From positions 1 through 20,896 of the IMG/VR virus record IMGVR_UViG_3300000956_000137: a DNA stretch of 20,896 nt. One strand, 5' to 3'. Below the pieces are notes generated by a model, which was not told the DNA's origin, did no database searches, and was given only the letters and a program-made list of their open reading frames with translations. The position numbers were made by a program, and so were the translations under genes. Of this stretch, positions 13,612-20,843 are shown piece after piece (positions within the stretch are counted from its first letter, which is position 1; each line of letters opens with the position of its first letter). This DNA comes from a virus.

Positions 13612-13976
13612 GCTGGATCCCTCAAGCTGTACAGAAGTGCCGTCACGGGCTTAGGCAGATAGCCGCGGTCATAGGCTCCGTCTGCGTTCTCGTCCCTGTC
13701 TTTGTACAAGAAACCGATCTGCAGGAGTGTGGCGGCCTGCACAGCGTACTTCACCTGCTTATCTCCCGAGCTGTCGACGACGTATGTCGGGTCGCCCGAG
13801 CTATCAAGAATAGGATCGTCGTTGCTATCACGCTCGACCTCATAGGGGCTCGCGCTCTTGAGGTAGTTCTTCACCGCTTCGGATGCCGCGCCGATGTGAG
13901 CCTCAATCAGCACGTCATCTTGGTCGTGGTCCATGTTCAGGTGCCGCTTAGCGCGGTCAAGGGTGACGTACATCAT
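13602..13976 (-). CDS. gp6-like head-tail connector protein
   Basis: A 124-aa mostly helical protein. It starts YVTLDRAKRHLNMDHDQDDVLIEAHIGAASEAVKNYL, the classic opening of HK97 gp6-like connectors, whose ring sits beneath the portal. The end YAVQAATLLQIGFLYKDRDE and LPKPVTALLYSLRDP is also typical. The middle contains an Asp/Ser-rich insert (RDSNDDPILDSSGDPTYVVD). The start lies in an ATGATG that overlaps the upstream stop (CTATGA), so either ATG may be used. It is followed by a structural protein and then head closure, as expected for the neck module. Confidence 0.88.
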   Translation of the reverse strand: MMYVTLDRAKRHLNMDHDQDDVLIEAHIGAASEAVKNYLKSASPYEVERDSNDDPILDSSGDPTYVVDSSGDKQVKYAVQAATLLQIGFLYKDRDENADGAYDRGYLPKPVTALLYSLRDPACQ

Positions 13977-14890
13977 AGCTTCACGCCTTTAGCCGGGTCG
14001 AAAGTGCTAGCGTTCTCGCGAAGGTCTTTACCATTACGGCCGGCCTTCACACACAACGTCCACGCGCCGCTAGACCCTGGCTTATCGGTGTTCTTCGACT
14101 TAGTCGAAGTCCACTGGCTGCCGGCCCATGTCACGTTGTCGTGGGCGTCGTAGGCTTCGCCGTCCTTATGCACGCCTTTGTAGATCTGGATCGGCAGAGC
14201 GAACTTCTGCGCGACTTCCTGACCGCTGGACTTCATCAGCTTCACAGAGAATTCCCGGTCGCCGTCCTGCGTGATGCTCACGCCGTCGATACCGTCCACA
14301 ATACATTCCCAACCGCGCATGCCGTGAGTCCGCTCGTAGGACTTCCACAGGCCGCCGCGATGCGCAGCGTAGGTGCCGCGCGGATACTGCTTTGCTTCCT
14401 CGATCGCCGGCAGAATCTCTACGTCGATCGCGTCGCGGCCGTCTTCAGCCTGGCGCACTTCAGGAACTACGATCAGGTCGGCAGCGGAACGAGCCAAGGC
14501 TTGAAGGTCCACCGGATCGGCATCTTTGCCGGGGATCGGTTCAGGAACGTCGACAAGCTTCGCGGCTTCGGCAGCGAGCAAAGCGATATCAATTTTAGGC
14601 AACTGGACGAACTCAGCAGCGGCCTTAGCCAAAGCTTCCAAATCAACGGGCTCCGCGTCTTTGCCGTCTCTCACTTCGGGAAGAACAACGAGCTTCGCGA
14701 TAGCTTCGAGGTCTGGCTCTACCGGAGAAGGCAACTCATTAAGACGTTTGATCAGGGTAGCAATGATCATTTCGTTCTGTTCGATAGTCTCCTCGAGAGG
14801 AGCAATAGCTTTTTCCACGGCGTTACTCACCGCTGCGGCAATAACCGGCGCGAGGAATTCGGCTTGCGCTTCAAGTTCACGCAGGTTCAT
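13973..14890 (-). CDS. Repeat-containing head-module protein with carbohydrate-binding-like C-terminus
   Basis: A 305-aa protein between portal and connector genes. Residues 1-55 are helical (LIKRLNEL). Residues about 59-154 contain four related units of 19-30 aa of the form P-x-D-L-E-A-L-A-K-x-A-A-x-x-V-x-L-P-E-x-x-x-G-K-D-A. Residues 165-205 hold YPRGTYAAHRGGLWKSYE and GWECIVDGIDG. Residues 236-290 hold YKGVHKDGEAYDAHDNVTW, AGSQWTSTKS and DKPGSSGAWTLCVKAGR, resembling CBM5/12-type carbohydrate-binding modules seen on phage proteins. A rod with a glycan-binding tip displayed on the capsid or neck is my inference. It overlaps the portal gene by 14 nt. Confidence 0.68.
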   Translation of the reverse strand: MNLRELEAQAEFLAPVIAAAVSNAVEKAIAPLEETIEQNEMIIATLIKRLNELPSPVEPDLEAIAKLVVLPEVRDGKDAEPVDLEALAKAAAEFVQLPKIDIALLAAEAAKLVDVPEPIPGKDADPVDLQALARSAADLIVVPEVRQAEDGRDAIDVEILPAIEEAKQYPRGTYAAHRGGLWKSYERTHGMRGWECIVDGIDGVSITQDGDREFSVKLMKSSGQEVAQKFALPIQIYKGVHKDGEAYDAHDNVTWAGSQWTSTKSKNTDKPGSSGAWTLCVKAGRNGKDLRENASTFDPAKGVKL

Positions 14891-16247
14891 TAGCGAGCCT
14901 CTTTTCGATCAGCAGAGCGAGCATTTTCGCGCTGTCTTGGATTTGTTCGTCGGTTGGTTCTTCCTGTGCGGCCGGGGGCGTAGCTGCGGGCTGCGCGGTG
15001 CCGAATGGGTCTGCTTGCGCGTCACGCTTCGCCAATGCTTCCAGGCTGAAGTTCTGCTGCTGCAGATACACCGTATCGCCGCCGGTAACAGGTGGTTGGT
15101 TCAGCTTCGCCATAGCTGCGTTCGGCGTCATGATACCGCCTTTCACTGCGGCGGCTAGGGTCTCTACGAGTTTGCCCATGTCCATACGCAACAAGCCTTC
15201 GATGTCCAGCTCGACACCGTAGCGGTCTGGCAGCGAAAGGCCGTCATCAAGACACGCTTCGTATTCTTCTGCTAGCACTTGGATGCAGTCGGAGTAGTAC
15301 TTCTGGTTCTCCTGCTCTGCAGTCGTGCCTGTGGCTGCGGTGGTAACGCCTACTTTAGACGGCGGTACGTGGAACGCGGTGCAGACCATTTCGGCAGTCA
15401 ACTTGAACTGTTCGATCAACTGTGAATCGGTGGCCGACATTTTCATCTGCTGGAACTTCAGGTCGTCACCGACGACGGCCACGCGTCCGGCATTTTCGCC
15501 TGTGTAGTTCGTGTCCCAGTGCGCTTTCAATCGCGCCGCCGTCTCATCGCTGATAGCGCCGGGGGCGGACAGGATGCCGCCAGGTCGTGCGCCGTTCGTA
15601 AAGAATGTGGAGCTATCGTGTTGCATCTTCAAAGACTGGCACGCAGCTTGCGCGGCGGCGTACAGCGGCGACACACCGACCAGGGGGTGGAACAGGCAGT
15701 TCATTCGGTCGTGGATAATTTCTGACGCCGGAACAGTGACGCCGTCACCGACTCGGTTCAGATTGTCATTCGAAAGCTGGTAGTAAATCGAACCGTCTTC
15801 TGCGACCAGGGGCAGTACTCGGCACGGATCAAGCAGATAGATAGAGGTCACGACGCCGCGCTGATCGCGCTGCTTCAACCCGTAGGAGTTGCCGCTGATC
15901 AGCTTGGAAGTCTGCCACCACTGCTTAAACTGGATATGGTTCTGGTAGTTATTCGGCTTCTTGAGGACAGGAGAGAACGCAGGACTAGTCGTTTCTTTCC
16001 AAATGCCGTTCGGGTCCAAAAGCATCAAGCGCTGGCGCAACTTGCCGATATCATTCGCGATCAGCGTGATGCAGGCATAGACCGCGTAGTGCGCCAGGAC
16101 CGTTTCGTTGGTCCATGTATCATTCTTTTGCCATGCGCCGGAATACGGCTCTTTGATCATCGGCCGCCAACCGCCCATGCCCGTACCGGGCGGCGACATA
16201 GGCGCACGCTTGAAGCTTAGGGACAGTTCTCGGCCGAATAGACGCAT
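14877..16247 (-). CDS. Portal protein (HK97 family)
   Basis: A 456-aa protein of usual portal length. It forms the dodecameric ring at one capsid vertex through which terminase pumps DNA. Diagnostic segments are AVYACITLIANDIGKL, WWQTSKLISGNSYGL, IIHDRMNCLFHPLVGVSPLYAA, FFTNGARPGGILSAPG, DLKFQQMKMSATDSQLIEQ and FHVPPSKVGVTTAATG, all in the expected order for Phage_portal proteins. The C-terminal ~60 residues are Ala/Pro/Gln-rich and variable. The ATG has AGGTG about 6 nt upstream and follows the E3-binding-like gene by 2 nt. Unlike in HK97 or lambda, it lies downstream of the capsid gene. Confidence 0.95.
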   Translation of the reverse strand: MRLFGRELSLSFKRAPMSPPGTGMGGWRPMIKEPYSGAWQKNDTWTNETVLAHYAVYACITLIANDIGKLRQRLMLLDPNGIWKETTSPAFSPVLKKPNNYQNHIQFKQWWQTSKLISGNSYGLKQRDQRGVVTSIYLLDPCRVLPLVAEDGSIYYQLSNDNLNRVGDGVTVPASEIIHDRMNCLFHPLVGVSPLYAAAQAACQSLKMQHDSSTFFTNGARPGGILSAPGAISDETAARLKAHWDTNYTGENAGRVAVVGDDLKFQQMKMSATDSQLIEQFKLTAEMVCTAFHVPPSKVGVTTAATGTTAEQENQKYYSDCIQVLAEEYEACLDDGLSLPDRYGVELDIEGLLRMDMGKLVETLAAAVKGGIMTPNAAMAKLNQPPVTGGDTVYLQQQNFSLEALAKRDAQADPFGTAQPAATPPAAQEEPTDEQIQDSAKMLALLIEKRLANEPA

Positions 16248-16249
16248 CG

Positions 16250-16552
16250 TTACACCTGCACCGCAATAAAGGCTTCAACATCGGACTTCTTGATCCGACC
16301 GTCCTTGCCGGTGCCAATCACTTTAGAAAGATCCACGTTGTTCTCCGCCGCGAATGCAGCGATAGCTTCCGAAATCAAAGGCTCTTCTGGGGCAGAAAGC
16401 GGTGCAGCGGTGAGCATCCGGGTTTTATAGCCGGCTTCGACAGCCGCGTCAGCGTAAGTCCCGAGCCCCAGTTTGCGCAGAGTCTCGGCGTACCGGTGTG
16501 CCATCATGGTTTTTCTGCCGCCGCGACTGTAAACGAATTCTACTTTGCTCAT
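16250..16552 (-). CDS. Small head-module protein with E3-binding-like (PSBD) C-terminus
   Basis: A 100-aa protein at the head of the second head transcription unit. Residues 1-50 (KVEFVYSRGGRKTMMAHRYA, LRKLGLGTYADA) are unrecognised. Residues 59-96 (LISEAIAAFAAENNVDL, SKVIGTGKDGRIKKSDVEAF) match the peripheral subunit-binding domain of 2-oxo-acid dehydrogenase E2 proteins, including the V-x-G-T-G-x-D-G-R-I-x-x-x-D-V core. In bacteria this domain binds E3 or E1. In a phage it may be a reused small helical docking fold, or resemble Lsr2-type DNA-binding tails. Its function is unknown. The ATG has GAGGG 8 nt upstream and lies about 25 nt after a strong promoter -10. Confidence 0.75.
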   Translation of the reverse strand: MSKVEFVYSRGGRKTMMAHRYAETLRKLGLGTYADAAVEAGYKTRMLTAAPLSAPEEPLISEAIAAFAAENNVDLSKVIGTGKDGRIKKSDVEAFIAVQV

Positions 16553-16576
16553 GACGCAACCCTCAAATTTAAACTG

Positions 16577-16604
16577 AGTATACGGGTTTCCGAAAATTAC
16601 TCAA
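16577..16604 (-). promoter_or_regulatory. Candidate sigma70 promoter for the portal unit
   Basis: On the minus strand, TTGAGT (16604-16599) and TATACT (16582-16577) are separated by 16 bp; the -10 matches consensus in five of six positions. The -35 begins inside the T-run of the preceding terminator. Transcription would start about 20 nt upstream of the 100-aa gene. Confidence 0.65.
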
Positions 16605-16627
16605 AGAAAAGGCCCCGAAGGGCCTTT
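16603..16627 (-). terminator. UUCG-loop Rho-independent terminator after the capsid gene
   Basis: On the minus strand, AAAGGCCC-TTCG-GGGCCTTT (16627-16608) is a perfect 8-bp stem with a UUCG loop. TCTTT follows and completes a T-rich tail. It lies 23 nt after the capsid stop codon and so ends the terminase-capsid transcript. Confidence 0.9.
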
Positions 16628-16649
16628 CCATTTAGTTCAGCTTAATGAA

Positions 16650-18050
16650 TCAGCTGCCCCAGTTCACATTGTCCAGCCATGCTACGGCACTGGCACGGCG
16701 ACGCTGCCAGTTGATGAAGCGCTCAGCCAGGAAGGCCGTGCTGTTGGTTTGGAACATCGACACCATGGTGGTAGGAGTACCGGTGGCGCTGTTGTTGGTT
16801 GGGTTGTCCAGCATCTGCAAGGAAGCTTCGCGAGAAGCGTCGATGGTCACTTGACCGTCATCCGCCAGCCAGATGTCGGAAGCGTTCAACAGGATCACCA
16901 TGCCACCGCCGGAGTCTACCGGCAGATAATCCGAAACGATTACCGGAACACCCATGAACGTACCGCCGTTCATAGTCACGCCTGGGAACTCGGTCTGCCC
17001 CAGTGGGTTCAGCATCATGCTCAGAGCGAGCGCAGTGGTCGAATCCATCAGGTACACGGCGTTGCGCGGAGCGTTACGTGCGGCGATGAACGGAGCCCAC
17101 AGTGCGGCGATGTCGGCGCGGATGTCGTCGGCGGTGTTGCCGCTGGAAGTGATGCCAACGATACCGTTGGTGATCGAAGCAGGCGACACGTTGGCGACCG
17201 CTGCTTTAGCCGGGTCCACGAAATCGATATCCGCACGCTCGATTACCGCTGCGGCCAGGCCGTCACGCACGAGGCGTTCTGCCGAAGGATCGCTGAAGCG
17301 GATCAGTTCGTTGGTCAGAACCGCGATGGTCGCGATTTTGTTCCAACGCAGTTCGGTGTCGTTGAAGTCGAAAGCAGTCAGAGGCTTAGGCGCGCCTTCA
17401 CCTACCCAGTACGCTTGGCCGCCGGATGTCTGGCCCGCGATGCGGACGTTGAACGGAATGCGGTTCAGCGACGGAATACCGTTGGTGCCAAACTGGCCGA
17501 GGATGGTGCGTGGGCGCAGGTACTCGACGAAATCACCGGCGAAGTTTTGGTACTGAACCAGTGGCGCTGCCCAAGTAGTGTCCAGGGTGGTGCCGGCTTC
17601 GACGGTGGCCTTCATCAAGCCTTGCATTTTCTGACCGCGGGCTTCCAGCTCCAGGGTTTTGACCATGCCTTCGTGCTGTGGGTACTGAGACTTCGCGATC
17701 TCAACTGCCATTGCTGGGTTGTTCTGCGAAGCCATTTTGCACATGGCGTAGCGGGCGAACAGGATGCCGGGTTCCAGCTTCTCGGTGTTTTTGGCAACGA
17801 GCGGGGCGCGATCGCGGGATTTGGTCACGTCTTGAACCGGTGCGGCTTTCTCGACGTTCGCCTTTTCCATGACTTCCAGGCGCTTGATATGCACTTCAGC
17901 GGCTTTCAGTTCGTCGGTGATGGTGTCGAACTCTTCCGACTCGGCTTCGTCCAGGGTGCGGCCTTCAGCGGCTTCCATCAGTTCTTTTTGGCGCGCGGAC
18001 TTCTGCACCATGGTGTCCTTGAAGGACTTGATTTGTTCTGCGAAATTCAT
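16650..18050 (-). CDS. Major capsid protein from an internal start within the protease-capsid gene
   Basis: An in-frame ATG at 18050 (residue 196 of the fusion) is preceded by AGGAGGG at 7-nt spacing, the best ribosome-binding site in the window. Translation from here would give 466 aa. It starts NFAEQIKSFKDTMVQKS, a normal N-terminus for an HK97-type capsid precursor, with a charged coiled-coil delta (scaffolding) domain of about 100 residues. The mature shell domain follows: TLDTTWAAPLVQYQNFAGDF, EYLRPRTILGQFG, AYWVGEGAPKPLT, LTNELIRFSDPSAE, and AERFINWQRRRASAVAW at the end. A cleavage site between delta and shell is expected near residues 280-300 of the fusion but not visible by eye. Confidence 0.8.
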   Translation of the reverse strand: MNFAEQIKSFKDTMVQKSARQKELMEAAEGRTLDEAESEEFDTITDELKAAEVHIKRLEVMEKANVEKAAPVQDVTKSRDRAPLVAKNTEKLEPGILFARYAMCKMASQNNPAMAVEIAKSQYPQHEGMVKTLELEARGQKMQGLMKATVEAGTTLDTTWAAPLVQYQNFAGDFVEYLRPRTILGQFGTNGIPSLNRIPFNVRIAGQTSGGQAYWVGEGAPKPLTAFDFNDTELRWNKIATIAVLTNELIRFSDPSAERLVRDGLAAAVIERADIDFVDPAKAAVANVSPASITNGIVGITSSGNTADDIRADIAALWAPFIAARNAPRNAVYLMDSTTALALSMMLNPLGQTEFPGVTMNGGTFMGVPVIVSDYLPVDSGGGMVILLNASDIWLADDGQVTIDASREASLQMLDNPTNNSATGTPTTMVSMFQTNSTAFLAERFINWQRRRASAVAWLDNVNWGS

Positions 18051-18635
18051 GTCTTGGCCCTCCTCGGGCTTCGGAGCGGATTTAGTAACGGTTTTGGTTG
18101 CCGAAGCGCCGGCGGGTTTCGCAAGTTTGACGACAGTGAATTCCTTTTTGCCGGACGCGGCAGGTAATCCAGTATCGAACGACTTGACAGTGTTAATAGT
18201 TGCTGAAGCGTTGGCCGGAATGGTCACGGCCGATAATTCATAGACTTCGGTTTGCATGTACCGCGTGCCCCAAGTGCCGGCGATGTTCTCCGACTCCAAG
18301 GATCTAAACCCGATCGACACTGCACGGACCAGGCCGGCTTTGATCGACTGCCAAGCCTCTTCGATGCGATCCTGTAAGGCGCCAGGCTCTTCGATGCGCG
18401 GCAGCGTTGCCGTAAACGGTACGCCCTTCGCAGTAGGCTTGCCGAATTCGACCAAGCCGATGGGCTTGTCGTGTTCGTGCTGCCACAGGAGCGGCAAAGG
18501 GTTTTTATACTTGACTCCGAGCGGTTCCACGACATCGCCCACGCGATCCACTTCAGGGCTTGTGGCGATCCCGGTAATCGTTCGAGTTTCCTCGCCGACG
18601 GCCTTGACCTCAAGAAAACTGTAGGCTCTGTTCAT
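16650..18635 (-). CDS. Fused prohead protease - major capsid protein (HK97 type)
   Basis: A single 661-aa frame. Residues 1-152 are an HK97-family prohead protease (S78/U35). The start (YSFLEVKAV, RTITGIATSPEVDRVGDVV) is typical, the probable catalytic His is His53 in LLWQHEHDKPIG, and the Ser is Ser107 in RAVSIGF. The family signature YELSAVTIPANASA (132-145) closes the domain. A Lys/Ala/Pro-rich linker (about 153-195) leads into the capsid precursor described separately. In HK97 these are separate genes. Here they could be made as one protein that self-cleaves, with extra capsid from the internal start. The ATG has GGAG about 9 nt upstream. A terminator follows the stop. Confidence 0.93.
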   Translation of the reverse strand: MNRAYSFLEVKAVGEETRTITGIATSPEVDRVGDVVEPLGVKYKNPLPLLWQHEHDKPIGLVEFGKPTAKGVPFTATLPRIEEPGALQDRIEEAWQSIKAGLVRAVSIGFRSLESENIAGTWGTRYMQTEVYELSAVTIPANASATINTVKSFDTGLPAASGKKEFTVVKLAKPAGASATKTVTKSAPKPEEGQDMNFAEQIKSFKDTMVQKSARQKELMEAAEGRTLDEAESEEFDTITDELKAAEVHIKRLEVMEKANVEKAAPVQDVTKSRDRAPLVAKNTEKLEPGILFARYAMCKMASQNNPAMAVEIAKSQYPQHEGMVKTLELEARGQKMQGLMKATVEAGTTLDTTWAAPLVQYQNFAGDFVEYLRPRTILGQFGTNGIPSLNRIPFNVRIAGQTSGGQAYWVGEGAPKPLTAFDFNDTELRWNKIATIAVLTNELIRFSDPSAERLVRDGLAAAVIERADIDFVDPAKAAVANVSPASITNGIVGITSSGNTADDIRADIAALWAPFIAARNAPRNAVYLMDSTTALALSMMLNPLGQTEFPGVTMNGGTFMGVPVIVSDYLPVDSGGGMVILLNASDIWLADDGQVTIDASREASLQMLDNPTNNSATGTPTTMVSMFQTNSTAFLAERFINWQRRRASAVAWLDNVNWGS

Positions 18636-18669
18636 GTATACAGCTCCGGTAAATTACGCGCACTGTAAC

Positions 18670-20340
18670 TCATAAAAACAGCATTTGAAACTTTTTGTGC
18701 GCTGCCGGCGGGTTAAGGGCCATCAGCGACACCGCGTTGAACAGCGCCATCACCGGGTCGATCTTGGCTGAGCCGGATGCCTGCTTCGTGATCAGGATAG
18801 AGTTTGCCCTCGGCTCTACACGGCAGTTGGACACGCACCACGACATAAGCGGTTGCTCGGCGTGCTTGAGTTTCCCTTCGGCCAGGCGGCGTTCAGTGGT
18901 CTTGATAGCACCACCGAGTTTCCAACCCTGACTTATGCCGACGATCTTGTCTTCGGGAATTGATCGGGCGACTAGTTCGTCAAAGATGGCGCCGATACCG
19001 ACCGGGTCAACGCCGATCTTATCGAGCAAGCCCGAGTCGTAAACACGTTCGACGATGTCGCACACCTCGGTTACGTCTTCCCCGATACGTTTGACGATCA
19101 CTAGGTCTCCGTGGCGGGCGAAGTCTTCGAACCTGGCCGCTTCCTGCAGGTTGCGTTTCAACGCAGAAGGGTGCGCCCACGCTTTGATCCACGCCAGCCA
19201 GTCGCCTGTGTCTTTATCGCGCCCGACCAGGGACAGACCCAGCAAGTCGTCCAGGCCGCCGCCGTCGATCCCTACGTCAATCACCTCGGCACGCACAAGG
19301 ATTGATTCCAGTGTCACGAGCATGCAGCTCTGCTCCTGCCAGTAATCCGCGCCAGCCCATCGGTCGGTGCGCAGCGCCAGCCCAATTTCGACGTTCAGGT
19401 ACTTCGCCAGAACGTTCAGTAATTCCGGCTCACCCATTTCCCGTGCCTGCTTGATCTTGCGCAGGATGAACTCAACACTGGTCGAGCGGCCAAGGTTCGG
19501 GTTCGTGATGTAGAAGTTTTCCGGATCAAGGTAAGCCTTCGACTCGATCATCGCTTCCGGGAACTCATACAGCACCGGCAGGAACTGAGGATCGACGATC
19601 TCGCCGTCACGTACTTTACGGGCGTAGAGCAGCTTCGAGCGGAAGACGCCGGCCGGCGGCTCATCTGACTGCGTGGTCAAGTAAAGCACAAAACCTTCCG
19701 GTCGCGATGCAAGTCCGCCGGTTGCCTCAAGCAACATTTTCTCAGCGTTCGGATTCTTGCCGAACAAGTGGATCTCATCGACCAGGACAACCGCAGCCTT
19801 CTTACCGCCGACGGTGTTCGTATCCGCCGCTACGACTTTGAGTGTCGCGCCGGTCGCCAAGTGCGTGATGGTCCGGAGGTGATCCTGAACCTGCATCATG
19901 CTGTCCAATTCCGGATCGTTCTTCACCATGTCTCGGGCGGGGGCGAAAGCGTTGTCGGCCACTTCCTTCGTAGGAGCGAGGATGATGAACTCGGCCGACA
20001 TACGCCAGTTCTGGATCAGGACGGTCATCATGATCGCCGCGGCCAGGGTCGACTTGGAGTTCTTCTTGCTGATTAGCAGAAAGAATTCCTTGATCAACTG
20101 TTCGCCGGTCTCCGAGTTGTACGCGCCGAAGATCGCGTTAACCAAATCGTCCGTCCAGGGTTCGCACGCTTCACCGATCGTAGGGCTGCCTGGAGCGTCG
20201 ACAATTCGCAGGCAATGCAAAACCTGCCTGGCGGCGGCAGCCGAGTCAGGAAAGAGAGGTTCGAACGGAATCAGGCTTTCGCCTTTGATGATCCGGTCTT
20301 CCCAGTCTTTGCACTGTGTGGTCCACGCGGGTAGGCCCAT
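18670..20340 (-). CDS. Terminase large subunit (Terminase_1 type)
   Basis: A 556-aa packaging motor with ATPase and nuclease domains. The Walker A-like segment is LLISKKNSKSTLA (residues 88-100, the KN-x-KST form usual in this family) and the Walker B is VVLVDEIH (184-191). VGGKKAAV precedes it and LYLTTQSDEPP (219-229) is the coupling motif. The C-terminal RNase H-like nuclease has acidic residues Asp359 (VGIDGGG), Asp445 (IGVDPVG) and Asp528 (KIDPVMALFNAV). Length is normal. The start at 20340 abuts the small subunit stop with a one-base overlap. The protein ends 34 nt before the protease-capsid ATG. Confidence 0.95.
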   Translation of the reverse strand: MGLPAWTTQCKDWEDRIIKGESLIPFEPLFPDSAAAARQVLHCLRIVDAPGSPTIGEACEPWTDDLVNAIFGAYNSETGEQLIKEFFLLISKKNSKSTLAAAIMMTVLIQNWRMSAEFIILAPTKEVADNAFAPARDMVKNDPELDSMMQVQDHLRTITHLATGATLKVVAADTNTVGGKKAAVVLVDEIHLFGKNPNAEKMLLEATGGLASRPEGFVLYLTTQSDEPPAGVFRSKLLYARKVRDGEIVDPQFLPVLYEFPEAMIESKAYLDPENFYITNPNLGRSTSVEFILRKIKQAREMGEPELLNVLAKYLNVEIGLALRTDRWAGADYWQEQSCMLVTLESILVRAEVIDVGIDGGGLDDLLGLSLVGRDKDTGDWLAWIKAWAHPSALKRNLQEAARFEDFARHGDLVIVKRIGEDVTEVCDIVERVYDSGLLDKIGVDPVGIGAIFDELVARSIPEDKIVGISQGWKLGGAIKTTERRLAEGKLKHAEQPLMSWCVSNCRVEPRANSILITKQASGSAKIDPVMALFNAVSLMALNPPAAHKKFQMLFL

Positions 20341-20813
20341 TACTTAACGGCCTTCAGCGCTGCAGGCGCTGCCCGGGCACCGAACTTATTGCCCTCTGCG
20401 GCGGCATTCGCTGCGCCTTCCGCTTTCGTCGCTTTCTTCCCCTTCTCGCCGATCTTGGCGTGCTGGAACGGGAGCAAAGTTTTCGCGGCTTCCAGGCGGC
20501 GACCTAGCGGGATGTTCGGGTTAGCGACCACGGCTTCGAGAAATTCCAGGGAATCCTCGGTTTGGGGTAAGCCGATATCCGCGACCTCTTCCGGTTCGGG
20601 ATCTTGTGCCTTTGGGGTAGGGATCGTGATATGTGCGCCAGGGGTTGAGAAGCCGATAGCGGCCAGTGCGTCTACCACTGATTTCTTTTTGCGCAAACGC
20701 GCTCCGGCTGCCTGAGCACTTTTCTCGCTAAGCCCGGCAGCGATGGCCGCTTCGGTCTGGTTCAGGCCGCGGACAATGGCGGCAACGAATTTTTCGTCGG
20801 TCGGGTTAAGCAC
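20340..20813 (-). CDS. Terminase small subunit
   Basis: A DNA-recognition subunit of the packaging terminase, about 157 aa from a GTG at 20813. That codon has GAGG 9 nt upstream and gives the usual N-terminus LNPTDEKFVAAIVRGLNQTEAAIAAG. The frame is open further to a GTG at 20855 (171 aa), which has only a weak site. Residues 3-50 form the helix-turn-helix typical of Terminase_2-type small subunits (NQTEAAIAAGLSEKSAQAAGARLRK in part). A middle segment NPNIPLGRRLEAAKTLLPFQHAKIG is also typical, with a Lys/Ala-rich C-terminus. It overlaps the large subunit by one base. Confidence 0.87.
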   Translation of the reverse strand: MLNPTDEKFVAAIVRGLNQTEAAIAAGLSEKSAQAAGARLRKKKSVVDALAAIGFSTPGAHITIPTPKAQDPEPEEVADIGLPQTEDSLEFLEAVVANPNIPLGRRLEAAKTLLPFQHAKIGEKGKKATKAEGAANAAAEGNKFGARAAPAALKAVK

Positions 20814-20826
20814 GATGTTATGCCTC

Positions 20827-20843
20827 GATGTTTCTGATGTTTC
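20827..20843. repeat. Tandem GATGTTTC repeat near the small terminase start
   Basis: GATGTTTC occurs twice with one base between (20827-20834, 20836-20843), just upstream of the preferred small-terminase GTG. Small terminases bind repeats near their own gene in several phages, so this could be part of a packaging site, but two copies can also be chance. From here to the window edge I see no further gene. Confidence 0.3.

Noticed and set aside
14141-14893. 250-codon plus-strand open frame opposite the repeat protein
   Set aside because: Mirrors the repeats of the real gene; no recognisable domains and no partner genes on this strand.
16749-18167. 472-codon open frame on the plus strand opposite the protease-capsid gene
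   Set aside because: Antisense shadow of a well-supported capsid gene; composition is His/Gly/Arg-biased with no domain pattern and no ribosome site.
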